A DNA stretch of 64,000 nt, from NCBI GenBank assembly GCA_905221605.1, contig CAJNDS010000891.1, positions 804,288 through 868,287 on the forward strand, given 5' to 3'. The DNA is from Symbiodinium natans. Its lineage: Eukaryota; Sar; Dinophyceae; Suessiales; Symbiodiniaceae. The notes under the pieces were generated by a model that saw only the letters and a program-made list of their open reading frames with translations, was not told the origin of the DNA and searched no databases. The position numbers and the translations under genes are program-made. Positions 1 to 10,418 of this stretch are shown here, piece after piece (within the stretch, counting starts at the first letter, position 1; every line of letters starts with the position of its first letter).

Positions 1-51
1 CCTAAACCCTAAACCCTAAACCCTAAACCCTAAACCCTAAACCCTAAACCC
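1..51. repeat. Telomeric CCCTAAA array at left edge
   Basis: Seven perfect CCCTAAA heptamers open the window in the C-strand orientation expected at the left end of a chromosome. Since identical arrays occur throughout the window, this may be a true chromosome end or just another internal block. Confidence 0.9.
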
Positions 52-182
52 TGAGGTCAGCGTTTGAATGGGTCTTGGAGGGAGGTTCAGCGATCCTCAG
101 TCCTACCAGAGAGTAGACGGGGCATGCACCTTGTGGTCGTTTGGGGGTTATGGTCCTAAGCCCGAAACCCTAAACCCTAAAC

Positions 183-280
183 CCTAAGTTCTTCGAGGGC
201 TTCGGCTTCAGGACTGCGCGGTAGCCTTCCTTCAACGCCGGGCTTAAAAGTCTTTGATCGGCAAAGGTCACCGAAGGCAG
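183..280 (-). CDS. Putative internal exon, unknown protein
   Basis: Preceded on the minus strand by GGGCTTAG and followed by GTTTAG of a telomere repeat. Two leading bases, then 32 codons without stop, containing AAFGDLCRSKTFKPGVEGRL and an acidic tail EAEALEEL. No family recognised. It could be an exon fragment. Confidence 0.4.
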
Positions 281-831
281 CTAAGCCCGTAAGCAAAGGA
301 TCGTTGGCACGAAAGGCTTTTTATGTTTCAGGGTACGTAGGGTTTTGCGGACCTTTTTGGGTGGTCAGGGCTTCTAGGGTACAGAGCGTTTAGGGTTGAG
401 AGCTTCTGGGGCTTAGCGATTCGGATTTCAAACTTAAAAGACCATCGGCGGCTTTGTCATGCACCTGCGGGCACTTCTTCATGCCCAGGCAGGGTCCATC
501 AATGTGTGTGTGTGCTTCTGTGTGTGTGTGTGCGCGCACGCGCAGGCACGCACCTGTATAAAAGTTCTAAGGTGACTACAAGCGATTCATGCCCGCTCAA
601 TGGCGGATATCAACGATGAGGGCCACGGGCTCGCAGCTCCCGTGATGGGCCTCAGTCAGCTGGGATTACACAAGCTTCTAGCGATTCGTTTTCGGCCCAT
701 GCACAGGTTCAGCTTTTTCTTTTGAGGGGTGGAACCCTACACCCTAGTCCTACACTCCAAACTCTGAACCCTAAGCCTTAAACCTTGAAGGCCCAGAACC
801 CCAAACCCTAAACCTTAGCCCTAAACCTTAT

Positions 832-970
832 ACTTGGAGGTTCATGGGTACTGATAACCTCAATTATAAGTCTAAATACTTATAACCTACCTATAGAGGA
901 CATAAGGGACTTAGGGAGCTTATGAATACAGGTATAATTGGGGTTAGAAGTAGCCTTGAACCTCCAAGTA
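832..970. mobile_element. MITE-like element, family D (complete)
   Basis: Begins ACTTGGAGGTTCATGGGTA and ends GAACCTCCAAGT, an inverted pair, around a TA-rich core with TATAATTG motifs. Related copies lie near 14.9, 19.8, 28.7, 40.7 and 41.4 kb. No transposase is present, so a non-autonomous element is inferred. Confidence 0.75.
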
Positions 971-1039
971 ACCCTAAGCACTAAAAACCCTAAACCCTAA
1001 ACCCTAAATCGAGGCCCCACAGGTTCACACCCGGCTTAC

Positions 1040-1076
1040 CAGGGAAAGGGGGGACACGAAGCTCTGCACGTCCGCC
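1040..1076 (-). CDS. Putative 37-nt micro-exon
   Basis: Bounded by GGGGTTTCAG on its 5' side and by the strong donor GTAAGC on its 3' side. It reads ADVQSFVSPLSL after one leading base. It joins in frame to the candidate exon upstream at 1302-1332. Too short for a family assignment. Confidence 0.5.
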
Positions 1077-1126
1077 CTGAAACCCCGAGACCCTTAACCC
1101 CAAAACCCTCAAACCCTCAACCCTAA

Positions 1127-1256
1127 GCTACTCTATGCTTCTTAAGAACCCCCCGATAGACTGGGAAATAGCAACCCTATTTTGCCTTCATAGAGACGAG
1201 TATTGTTTACATGGGGGGGGGGGGGGGGGGGGGGGCGTTCTTAAGCAAATGGTAGT
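1127..1256. mobile_element. MITE-like element, family G, with internal poly-G
   Basis: Termini are TGCTTCTTAAGAACCCC and GTTCTTAAGCAAATGGTAG, an inverted pair shared with five other copies. About two dozen G residues lie just inside the right end. On the minus strand it falls between two candidate exons, so it would sit in an intron. Confidence 0.75.
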
Positions 1257-1301
1257 AAAACCCTGCAACCCTCAACCCCTAAGTCGCCCCAAGGTATCTA
1301 C

Positions 1302-1332
1302 CGCAAGATCTTTCGAGCTAAGCCTCCGGCCA
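1302..1332 (-). CDS. Putative 31-nt micro-exon
   Basis: Minus-strand CCCGAG precedes it and GTAGAT follows. With two leading bases it reads AGGLARKIL and leaves CG, which completes a codon with the next exon (1040-1076) to give ILRADVQSF. The acceptor is weak, so this is tentative. Confidence 0.35.
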
Positions 1333-1711
1333 CTCGGGTTTAGAGTCGAAGGTTCAGGGCAGGTCTTGGTAAGGGCATCGGAGTTTCGGGGATTTCGTGT
1401 TTGGGACCTCGGGCAGAAAGACTAGGACACTCGCGAAGCCAAGTAAAGGGGAAAATCTTGAAAATCCCAACGGCCCACGCAGCATCCACAGTGTAAAGGG
1501 ACATAGGGTTTAGGGTTTAGGATTTAGGATTTAGATACATGTAATGCAGGGCAGATCTGAGTGAGGGCTTATTTGAGCGCTGACTCGAACCCCCCAACCC
1601 TAACTCCGAAAAAAAAAACTTATGTCCCTTTTCAATCCGGTAACGGCCCGTAACCCGCAACCCCTGCGCCCCTAAACCCTAACCCTAAACCCTAAACCCT
1701 AAACCCTAAAC

Positions 1712-1837
1712 CCCCTGCGGCTGGGGGGAGGGAAGAAGCCAAGGTCCAGGCTCTTCAGGGGTTCGGAGATCCGCGCACAGCGGGTTGCTCTCCGTCCCCG
1801 GCTGCACGATCTGCCAGGGGGCGAAGCACAAGCTTCC
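1712..1837 (-). CDS. Putative exon, unknown protein
   Basis: Open minus frame between a CCCTAAA array (left) and a TTTAGGG array (right), reading LCFAPWQIVQPGTESNPLCA. Third codon positions are mostly G or C. The 3' junction GGGG|GTTTAGGG offers a telomeric GT donor; no clear acceptor is seen, so the 5' limit is the frame limit. Confidence 0.45.
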
Positions 1838-2130
1838 CTAACTAGGATTTAGGGTTTAGGGTTTGGGGTTTAGGGTTTGGGGTTTAGGGTCTAGGGTTTA
1901 GGGTTTGGGGTTTTGGGTCTAGGGTTTAGGGTTTAGGTTTAGGGTTTAGGGTTTAGGGTCTAGGGTCTAGGGTCTAGGGTTTGGGGTTTGAGGGTTGAGG
2001 GTTTAGGATTTAGGGTTTAGGGTTGAGGGTTGAGGTTTTGGGCCTTTAGGGCCTTTAGGGCCTTTGGGGCCTTTGGGGCCTTTGGGGCCTTTAAGGCCTT
2101 GAGGGTTTAGAGTTTAGGGCCGGCCAAACC

Positions 2131-2292
2131 GAAGGCAGATCTGCTTTTTTGTGTCAGTACTACGCAGCAGGCGCAGGAGTGCGACTCGTGGTATTCGGCT
2201 TGGGCTGCCGGGCGGTTCTTCAGCCAGGTGTTCTGTTTGCCCCAGGCACCCTGCTTCGCCTCAACTGTCATGGCCTCCTTCAGCAGGCGAGC
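2131..2292 (-). CDS. Putative exon, unknown basic/polar protein
   Basis: Begins directly after a telomeric TTTAG (AG|G context) and runs 54 codons: ARLLKEAMTVEAKQGAWGKQ, then NTWLKNRPAAQAEYHES and a SCACC cluster. About 80% of third positions are G/C against mixed second positions, a strong coding signature. The plus-strand frame over the same DNA is less protein-like. No family recognised. Confidence 0.55.
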
Positions 2293-2398
2293 CTAAACCC
2301 TAACCCCCAAACCCTAACCCCCCCCCCCCCCGAAGGGGGCGCTGGCCCCACTTGTCCAAGTGGGTTCTGCTCAGCTTTCCCTGACCCTTAGAATCTAA

Positions 2399-2514
2399 CT
2401 TGGCTGCACTTAGGGGGGGGTAGCTAAAAACTAAGTTTTTAGCTGGCTTCTTAAGAAACCCAATAATCCAAAAAAAGGTAAGGATCTAAAGTAGTTACAG
2501 TAAAGTACCACAAA
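2399..2514 (+). mobile_element. Family J element, copy 1
   Basis: Begins CTTGGCTGCACTTAGG and ends AAGTACCACAAA, with TTTTTAGCTGGC and CCCAATAA inside. Three more copies occur near 19.0, 47.9 and 48.3 kb. There are no evident terminal inverted repeats, unlike the other families; it could be a SINE or an unusual MITE. Confidence 0.7.
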
Positions 2515-3526
2515 TCTAAACACCCTGAAGACCCCAGAGACCCTATGGACCCCCAAAACCCTAAAGACCCTCAAGACCCTCGACTCTAATCACCCGCAAG
2601 ACCCCCAAAAAACCCTATGGACCATAGAGGCCAAAGACCCTAAAGCGATAGCTCAATGTACCCTAAACCCTAAACCCTAAACCCTACACCCTAAATCCTA
2701 CACCCCTAACCCCTAACCCCTAAACCCGAAACCCTAAACCCTAAACCCTAAACCCGAACCCTAAACCCCAAAGCCTAAACCCGTGGAGCGGCCTGCTCCG
2801 GTAAGGCCCCGCAAAGTCCAATCGTGCCATTCCTGAGCTTTTAAGAGGGGGCTAGGGTTTAGGGTTTAGGGTTGACGGTTTAGGGTTCAGGGTTTGGGGT
2901 TCAGTTTGGGTGTGGGCGGGGGGGGGGGGGGGGGGGGGGGGGAGGGGGAAGAACCGCACGCAGGCACACGACAAACAAGACACGACACACTGAATCCCTA
3001 AACCCTCACACTCTCCAGGCGAAACCCAAAACTTAACCCTAAACCCTAAAACAACCCTGAACCCTGCAACCCTAAACAGTCCCTAAACCGTCCCAAGCCC
3101 CAAACCGCCCAGACCCTTAACCCTATGCAAAAGCCGCACTCCCAGCATCCGAGCTACCCTCAAACCCTGAAGCTTGCCTAGGTACCTATCCCTCGTGAAC
3201 CCCCCTCCCTTACGAACCCTCTAGATGTACTGCACTTGGAACTTGGAGCCCTGATACCAAAAAAACAACGTCAAAGAATGAACACCTAAACCCCGAAACC
3301 CTGGATGTAGGCTTGCTGAAGTTGCAGCCCTAAACCCTAAACCCTAAACCCTAGACCCTAAACCCGAAACCCTGTCTAAGGGCCCCACGCGTACGACAGG
3401 TCGCGAGAGTGGCAGGAAATCTGCTTGGCCGCAAGGTCCTGCAAAACCTAAATCTCAAACTCTAAACCCCAAACCCTAATCCCTAAACCCTGAACCCTAA
3501 GCCATTGATCCTGACGCCAGCCTAAA

Positions 3527-3615
3527 CTACCATTTGCTTAAGAACCCCGTTCGCCAGCAAAATCTAAATCCCGATATTGCCCTTATAAGGAAGAATATGT
3601 TACATTTTTCGGGGC
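3527..3615. mobile_element. MITE-like element, family G, degenerate
   Basis: Left end ACCATTTGCTTAAGAACCCC matches family G, and the core carries its CCCTTATAAGGAAGAATAT motif. The right terminus has decayed. Confidence 0.6.
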
Positions 3616-3663
3616 TTCTGTACAAGTTAGGAAACCCTAAACCCTAAACCCTAACCCCTAAGC

Positions 3664-3799
3664 CACACCAGTAAAATCCAAAAACCCGAAGCCCGGAAGC
3701 CCGGATGGAAAATCTGAAGGCCCAGACGCCTCCGAAAGATCCGCCGTCCTGCTCCTTAAACGGAGGGATGTTGTCCATGCGGTCATCGAAGAAATAGAC
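3664..3799 (-). CDS. Putative exon; possible HAD-like motif
   Basis: Minus frame after GAGCTGAG reads VYFFDDRMDNIPPFKEQDGG and then SFGGVWAFRFS. The hydrophobic stretch followed by DDRxDNI resembles the last acidic motif of HAD-superfamily phosphatases, but a single motif is weak evidence. Several GT donors exist near the left end (for example before GTGTGG), so the 3' limit is uncertain. Confidence 0.5.
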
Positions 3800-3944
3800 C
3801 TCAGCTCTATCCCCCTATCGCCCCCTACACCCCAAAGCCTGAACCCTCTGAAACCTCTAAATCCTAAAACAACCCCAAACACCAGGAACCCTGTTAACCC
3901 TGAATTCAACAAAGCCTCTAAACCCTCTAAACCCCAAACCCTAT

Positions 3945-4066
3945 GTACATTGAACCGTAACCCCAACTCACTTCTCCAAGAACCAAGGAAACGGTTAATA
4001 TTGATTATGCCTACAAAAATAGAAACCAAAACAGTTTAAAGTTCAACCATTGGCGAAATAACCCTG
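3945..4066. mobile_element. Dispersed element, family N
   Basis: Shares CTTCTCCAA near one end and GTTTAAAGTTCAAC plus GGCGAA near the other with copies at 37.1 and 40.0 kb. Termini are partly inverted; decayed. Confidence 0.5.
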
Positions 4067-4241
4067 CGGGTCCATATACCTCATTAGGGTTTAGGGTTCA
4101 GGGTTCAGGATTTAGGGTTTAGGGTTCAGGGTTCAGGGTTTAGGGACCAGGGCCCCAAAGTCGCTATATTCCCTTTTGAGGTACTTTGGACCCCTGGGGA
4201 AGCTAAATCCTGAGCCGGTTTTGGGTTGAGGCTCTGACCAT

Positions 4242-4360
4242 GTGAAGTAGGGTATAAATTTCTTGTATCCCCAAAAGGACACCAAGTATATACACTCACC
4301 AATTTTAAAAGGAACCTTATATACACTCACCAATAACAGGAATATAAACCCTACTTCATG
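4242..4360 (+). mobile_element. MITE-like element, family F, copy 1
   Basis: TGAAGTAGGGTATAAATTTC at the left and AATATAAACCCTACTTCA at the right are inverted copies. The core has CCCCAAAAGGACACCA and a repeated TATACACTCACCAA. Very close to copies at 5.1 and 5.75 kb, so recent spread within this window is likely. Confidence 0.8.
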
Positions 4361-4881
4361 TCCTTTCGAGGGATTAAGAAGCATGCCCGTAAGGTTGTGC
4401 CCCGAAAGGTTTCCCGTGCAAGGCCCCGAAATAAGGCCCGCATACTACCTTAAACATCTTGAAGAAGGGTCCCCAAAAACAAAGGTATGATCTTAGGGCG
4501 CAAGACCCTAAACCCTGAACCCTGAACCCTAAACCCTAAACCCTATTCAAGCCCTAAACCCTAAACCCAAAAGCCCAAACCGCTAAACCCTAACCCTAAA
4601 CCCTAAACCCTAGACCCTAAACCCTAAACCCCAAACCCTAACCCTAAACCCTATAAACTCCAACTCTGAGCCGGTTGGGGTTGAGGCACTCTTTTATTGG
4701 GAGCTGCCTGCTACAAGCCTCAAAAGTTTTGAAACCCACCCGAAACCCCAAACCCTATACGCCCCTCAGCCGTCAGAAGCCCTATGCCCTAACGTGCTAA
4801 ACCCTAAACCCTACAAGCCGGAAACCCCAACAAACACTAAGCCCGACACGACAAGCCAAAAACCCTGCACCGACCCTATAT

Positions 4882-5007
4882 GGGGGTCTATGAAAATAGG
4901 GGGCCCCCAAGGTCTAGGAAAATAGGGGGCCCCCCAAAATGGACCACAAACAGCAGGATTCCCATATAATGAGGACCCCAATAAGGTACCCCAATGTCGG
5001 AAACCAC
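4882..5007. mobile_element. MITE-like element, family I, rearranged
   Basis: Contains GAAAATAGGGGGCCCCC twice and a right part with GAGGACCCCAATAAGGTACC and CGGAAACC. It shares the GGGGTCC/GTACC core of the family I copies at 24.6 and 40.2 kb. Confidence 0.45.
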
Positions 5008-5116
5008 CTTATCTTAATCCCTGTTCCCCTAGAAAAACAAGGATCCTTTTTGTTCATCTATAAGAAAGCCCATAACCCAAAAAGTAAACAGGATCCCTAA
5101 CACTGATCTAGTTGTA

Positions 5117-5234
5117 TGAAGTAGGGTATATATTTCTTGTACCCCCAAAAGGACACCAGGTATATACACTCACCAATATTAAACAGGAACCTTATATACA
5201 CTCACCAAAAACAGAAATATAAACCCTGCTTCAT
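5117..5234 (+). mobile_element. MITE-like element, family F, copy 2
   Basis: Termini ATGAAGTAGGGTATATATTT and AAACCCTGCTTCAT are inverted. Internally nearly identical to the 4.24-kb copy in the same orientation. Confidence 0.8.
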
Positions 5235-5352
5235 ATGGAACCACAAAGCCCTCATTCATGTCAAGCCCAGGAGCTTGCTGCTTCTCAATGCTGAAGCCGA
5301 AGGTATTCTGGCAAAGGCATCAGATTGCGAAGTAGGGTTTAGGGTTGGGGGT

Positions 5353-5438
5353 ACCCTAAACCCTAAACCCTAAACCCTAAACCCTAAACCCTAAACCCTA
5401 AACCCTAAACCCTAAACCCTAAACCCTAAACCCTAAAC
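5353..5438. repeat. Perfect CCCTAAA array
   Basis: About twelve uninterrupted CCCTAAA units. Such long perfect interstitial telomeric arrays suggest recent addition, since older ones nearby are degenerate. Confidence 0.9.
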
Positions 5439-5751
5439 CCTTCAAGCGGATCGCAAGAGACGAGAATCCTGATTGTAGGAACACCCAAAACAGGGCACAT
5501 CCCGAGTATTCGGAAACCCCAAACCCTAAACCCTCAACCCCAAACCCTAAACCCTAAACCCCAATTAACCCCAAAGCCTAACACTTCAGGGTTTTGGGGG
5601 GGGGCCCTACGATCCTGGGATGCCCCTAGTTCCAAGGAGGGGGAACAAGGCATCCTGGATGTTTGCTGACATCTACTGAACTTCAGGCTGCGCTCCGACT
5701 GAAGCACCTAACACATATAAGGGTTTAGGGTTTAGGGTTTAGGCGACGTCT

Positions 5752-5872
5752 GATGAAGTAGGGTATATATGTCTTGTACCCCCCAAAAGGACACCAAGTA
5801 TATACACTCACCAATATTAAAAAAGGAACCTTACGTACACTCACCAATAACGGAAATATCAAGCCTGTGTCA
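5752..5872 (+). mobile_element. MITE-like element, family F, copy 3
   Basis: Left end TGAAGTAGGGTATATATGTC. The core matches the other copies; the right end has decayed to AAGCCTGTGTCA. Confidence 0.7.
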
Positions 5873-6629
5873 ATATAAGGGTTTAGGGTTTAGGGAGTAG
5901 GGTTTAGGGTTTTGGGATGGCCTTTAACAGTAGTTTGATGCGCTCTTCATGCGGCCCCTTACCCTCTTTCAAGGGTTCTGAGGTATCGGCCCATAGCTTG
6001 GTCTACCTTGAAGGGGGTATATAAGGCGTCCCCTTTGAAGGTCCCATACTAATCGACCATGTAAGTAGCCTTAGAGACTGCCGGGATTTACGTAGAATTT
6101 AGTAGACCTTCGTACCCAGTCCTAGATTTCTAAATTAAAATTACTCTTTCTACGGCGGAGTTGCGGGCGCAGGGGCCTTGGTATTTAAAGGGACCATGTA
6201 ACCAGATATAGATACTCCCGAAATGGGGACTATGTTGTTGAACAAAGTACCTTGGGTTTGGGGTCTAGGGTTTAGGGTCTAGGGTCTAGGGTTTAGGGTT
6301 TAGGGTTTGGGGACACTTGGGTGAAGCAGTTCAAGCCCTGCGGACCAGGCTACGAACGAGCCTCACCTAAACCCCTTTCACGCCTAGATGGATGGCTCTT
6401 ACTTGCTAGCCTGGCGTACACATCGCAATTGCAATAAGGATGCCCCTTTTTGGTGTTGGTTGCTGTAATACTCCTCAGTGCTGCGCAAAAGGAACCCAAT
6501 GAGCCTAAAACGAACAGGACACCATCCCTACTTCTTCGGACCCTAAACCCTTGTCAGTGCTCCTGTAAGTCAGGAACCCCAAAACCCCAAAAACGGGCAA
6601 CAGGGCAGCTCTGGGCTACCAAGTCTCAC

Positions 6630-6733
6630 GAGCTCCCAGCCTCGTACCATTGCCGCACCAGCTCCACTGCAAACTGCTTCTGTCCATCGGGCTGGCCGAT
6701 GACAAACGGCGACGTCACCGACCTGAAAGACAT
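6630..6733 (-). CDS. Putative exon with canonical splice sites
   Basis: Pyrimidine-rich acceptor ending ATACTCCAG and donor GTGAGA bound 34 codons plus two bases. The peptide includes TSPFVIGQPDGQKQFAVELV and RQWYEAGSS, with strong G/C preference at third positions. One of the clearest exons in the window; function not recognised. If the donor is not used, the frame ends at a TGA there. Confidence 0.65.
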
Positions 6734-7355
6734 CTGGAGTATGCTCGGGGTGGCGTGAGTGGAGGCATATTCCCACACTTATCTCCACTACTAGGTCGTA
6801 CCTCTAGACTGTAACATAAGGACAGGCCGGTTCGTGACGCAACCTCGCGAGAAGCTTTAGGGGTCAAACCCAAGCTACTTCGTCGAGCAACCTCAGTAGG
6901 GTTTGGAGGGTCGAAAAGTCTGAGTTAGCCCGAAACCTTAAACCTGAACCCATAGGCTTTGGAATGTCTACAGTGTTTAATGTGTCTAGATCGTGGTTCG
7001 AGGCCTACAGGGTTTGGCATCAAGGCGATTACAAAACTCCGAACCCAAATACACAAACCCCAAGGTTTATGTAGGGTTTGGGGTTTAGTTAGGGTTTGGG
7101 GTTTATGGAGATTTCTGTAGCCAGGCAGCAAAGGAGTCGTGATGTAGGCACCCATGGACCAGTTCTGGCAACGAGAGGCTTAAACAACGGCCTAGGCTTT
7201 AAGTGAAAAGGCGGTTTAGGGTTTAGGGTGTAGGGTTTGGGGTGTTTAGGGTGTCGGGTTTAGGCTTCAAGCTTCGGGAACCCTCCATCCGTGGCTTTAA
7301 CCAGAACCAACGAGATCCAAATCAACCCCACTGATACACTCAACCCCCGTACATT

Positions 7356-7455
7356 GGGATGTTCCCCCCCTTATACTACCAGCCCTTGATAGGGACTATA
7401 GTTCCCCTTATTCTACTCCCTACTAAGGAATGTTAGCATAAGGGGGGTTTATCCC
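7356..7455. mobile_element. MITE-like element, family C, copy 1
   Basis: GGGATGTTCCCCCCTTATAC at the left pairs with a degenerate GCATAAGGGGGGTTTATCCC at the right. Copies lie near 15.7, 26.2, 40.4 and 56.5 kb. Confidence 0.7.
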
Positions 7456-7550
7456 AACCCATACCTTAAGACCTGAAACCCTCAAACCCACAAAGCCTTA
7501 AGCCCTAAAAGCCTAAAAATTGCAAGGCCTGAAACCCTAAACCACAACCC

Positions 7551-7581
7551 CCCCCCCCCCAAAAAAAAAAAAAAAAAAAAA
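7551..7581 (+). repeat. Poly-C/poly-A tract
   Basis: A run of C residues passes directly into about twenty A residues. A similar C-then-A tract occurs near 15.92 kb, so the junction may be part of a dispersed unit. Confidence 0.8.
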
Positions 7582-7909
7582 GTCCTAAAAAGCCTGAAGC
7601 CCTGGAACCATTCAAACCCTAGAAACCATTACCGACCCTGCAGCCCAAAAAACAAAAAAATAAAAACACCTAAACCGCCTGAAGCCCTAGACCCGCAAAC
7701 ACTGAAAAAAAAAACACCCTAAAAACCCTAAAAAACCCTAAAAAACCCTAAAACCCTAAAAACCCTAAAGGCCCTTAAAACCCTAAAAAGCCTAAAAAGT
7801 TCAAAAGCCCAAACAACCCTTCAACCCAAAAAACCCAAAAACCCCTAAAGCCTGAAACGCCCTACAACCCTAAATGCCCAAAAACCCCAAAAGCCCCTAA
7901 AAGCCCTAC

Positions 7910-8008
7910 AGCCCCTTCCTGGCCTTCACGAAGGAAAACTGGCTGGCGAGGCGATCAAACGGGCGGCTCCTGTAGCGGATTGCGCCACGCTTGGGCCTAT
8001 TGGGGCTT
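7910..8008 (-). CDS. Putative exon, arginine-rich protein
   Basis: Acceptor CGACCCAG and donor GTAGGGC flank a 99-nt frame: RPKRGAIRYRSRPFDRLASQ then FSFVKARKGL. Left flank CCCTAAA, right flank TTTAGGG. Family unknown. Confidence 0.6.
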
Positions 8009-8282
8009 CTGGGTCGATAGGGTTTAGGGTTTAGGGCATAGGGTTTAGGGTGTAGGGTTTAGGGTCCAGGGTTTACGGTTTGGGCTTTAGGATGAGGGCT
8101 TAGGGTTTTTCGGATTTAGGGATTAGGGCTTAGGGTCCAGGGCTTAAGATGTTGGGTTTAGAGTACAGAAAGGTATGGGGTGAAGGGCTCAGGGTTCGGT
8201 GTTCAGGATTTGCGCCAGTTACAACACCCCCAGACTCCCCACCCTAATTCCAAACCCCGAAAGTCACCCCTCTTAGGCCTCT

Positions 8283-8411
8283 TAGGGTAGTTTGTCCCTT
8301 AGTAGGGCTCTTAAAAGGGGACCCCCTTTATATACCCTAAACAAAAGTAAGGGCCCATACTTCAGAACCCTTTTAAGGACGTAAGGCACCGTATTAAGGG
8401 CCCATGGAACT
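8283..8411. mobile_element. MITE-like element, family H, copy 1
   Basis: Left part GGGTAGTTTGTCCCTTAGTA and right part AAGGGCCCATGGAACTACCC are approximately inverted. The interior has AAAAGGGGACCCC and CCCATACTTCAGAACCC, shared with copies at 39.3, 42.9 and 57.2 kb. Confidence 0.65.
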
Positions 8412-8547
8412 ACCCTTGGCGCCCAGAACCGTCCAAACCCTACGTAAGGGTGAGGGCTTCTTCGGGTTTAGGGTTGAGCTTCCCTATCCGGAACAAACCC
8501 TGTGGCAGGGTAAGGACTTCGTGCTTAGGGTTGAGCTTCCCCCAAAC

Positions 8548-8593
8548 TGGCATGGGCGAAAAAAACTCTCCACAACCCAGGGTGGTGAGTTGT
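8548..8593 (-). CDS. Putative short exon
   Basis: Good polypyrimidine acceptor (CAATTCCCTTGCAG) and GTTTGGGG donor. The frame compatible with the exon upstream reads TTHHPGLWRVFFAHA. Other frames are open too, so the translation is uncertain. Confidence 0.35.
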
Positions 8594-8727
8594 CTGCAAG
8601 GGAATTGGGCGGAGGCTTGCCTTGTAGGATTCAAGGTCTATATGGGTCTATATATACATATATATATATACATATATATATATAGGCTTCAGGGCTCAAA
8701 AGGCGGTCTCTGGGCGTCGCCCGCGAC

Positions 8728-9041
8728 CTCGCCGGGTCTCAATCCCGACCGCTCAGGAAAACGTCCACTTTGTCCACGCTTTGCTTTCGTGCCCCGTGCA
8801 CTCGAAGGTTCTGAATCCTCTGCTTTCCTTTTCTTGTTTTCCTCCTTTTCTTCAAACCATTTTGCAAGGAGCTTGCGTTCTTCGGTCGGGGAGTCGGCCG
8901 CGGGGTCGGCTGTCCTCTGCCAGGTGACGTGTCGGTCCTTCGGCGGCTGCCGAGGCGGTACAGGCAACAGCATCATAGGCTGCATGGGCTTGCGAAAGTC
9001 CTCTGCGCCTCTCTTCCACTGCGGCACGGTCCATGTCTTGC
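8728..9041 (-). CDS. Putative long exon, charged lysine/glutamate-rich protein
   Basis: Starts after TAAGGAG and ends at GAG|GTCGCG; 104 codons in frame. N-terminal part KTWTVPQWKRGAEDFRKPMQ, a proline-rich middle (LLPVPPRQPPKDRHVTW), then KWFEEKEENKKRKAED and a basic KAKRG segment that could act in nuclear targeting. Low complexity prevents family assignment. The competing frames give arginine/alanine-rich shadows. Confidence 0.6.
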
Positions 9042-9896
9042 CTCCTTAGACCCTAAGGCTAAAGAAACCGATCAATTCCTGAAACCCTAGTCCAACATCT
9101 TTTGCTGACCCTAAACCCCTACACGCTTCGAACCCTCCCAAACCCTCAGCCCAAAACCCCCGAGACCTCGAAACTTCCGAGACCCCTAAACCCTAAACCC
9201 CAAACCCCAAACCCCAAACCCTAAGCCCTAAACCCTAAACCCTCAACCCTAAACCCTGCACCGACCCATTGCCTCACTACCTCGTCCAGGAGGTAGTTGT
9301 TCCATGGAGATCCCACGCCGCTCCCTTGTCCTGAGAGGAAACTCCAAGAGTGATTGGACCAGTTGAGGCTTGAAAACTAGGGTTCCAGGGCTTACGGTTT
9401 AGGGTATCCCTCCAACCCTAAACCCTAAACCCTAAACCCTAAACCCTAAACCCTAAACACGAAATAACTCGGGGTCCCCTTTCACCCCAAGAAGGGGAGA
9501 TACCAAGTATCCCAAGGCCTCCAGGGCCGACCTAGTAGGGTTTGAGGTTGGGATTTAGGGTTTTGGGTTTTGGGTTTAGGGTTTAGGGTTTGGGGTTTAG
9601 GGTTTAGGGTTTAGGGTCTGGGGCAAGGTTGGGGAAGTGGGAGCTGTCTGGGCTTTAAGTCATTTTATGGAGCTTTTGGCGCCACCAGGGTTTGTGGGGC
9701 TTTAGGGCTTAGGGCTTTTAGGTTGGGACGTTCCCCCTTCTACCCTAAACCCTAAACCCTAAACCCTAAACCCTAAACCCCAAACCCTAAACCCTAAAAT
9801 CGGGATTCTAACCGGGGAAGCATCCCAAGGCTTAAGGCTTCTCGGGCTTATTGCCAACGAGGAAGGTAGGCCTTCACAGCTTTGTGAAGACTGCCC

Positions 9897-10203
9897 AGAT
9901 CTTCCAAAACCTCTTAATTAAGGTATATAGTATAATATGTATATAGAATTAGGGTATATACTATATACCCTAACTCATAAGAAGGAGGCTTAGTATAAGA
10001 TATGATTAAGGTATATACCTTAGTAGCCCAGTAACCATATTCTAGTATGGGCACCCCTTTTTGGGGTTGATCATACTTTATAAGGGTACCAGAACCAAAA
10101 AAGTGAAAAGGGTACTACTGGGCTACCAAGATACCCTAATTCATATTAAGGATGCTTAGTTGAAATCAGGGTATATTCCTTAGCTAAGGGGTTTTGGAAG
10201 ATC
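9897..10203. mobile_element. MITE-like family A element with a nested insertion
   Basis: Outer ends AGATCTTCCAAAACCTCTTA and AAGGGGTTTTGGAAGATC are inverted. The element is about three times normal length because a family L element and duplicated TATATACC/GGTATA segments lie inside. Insertion order: A first, L later. Confidence 0.7.
10034..10125. mobile_element. MITE-like element, family L, nested
   Basis: GTAGCCCAGTAACC at the left and GGTACTACTGGGCTAC at the right; core GGGCACCCCTTTTTGGGGTTG is shared with the 57.9-kb copy. It lies wholly inside a family A element. Confidence 0.65.
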
Positions 10204-10234
10204 GGGGTGTCTGACATCCTAAACCCTAAGCCTT

Positions 10235-10345
10235 GTCTACTATGTTCTTCAGAACCCCAACGATGTAAAGATAATCATCCCTCTATTGCCCTTATAAGAA
10301 AGAATATTCTTGAATTCTTGGGTGGTTCTTAAGCAAATAATCGCA
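10235..10345. mobile_element. MITE-like element, family G
   Basis: CTACTATGTTCTTCAGAACCCC and GGTTCTTAAGCAAATAAT are inverted ends; core CCCTTATAAGAAAGAATAT as in other copies. Confidence 0.7.
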
Positions 10346-10418
10346 GATGCTTGTGGCAAGGCACTGGGGTTGCCCACCCGCCCACTCTTTTCCCCCCCCT
10401 CCACCGACGCCTGCTGAG

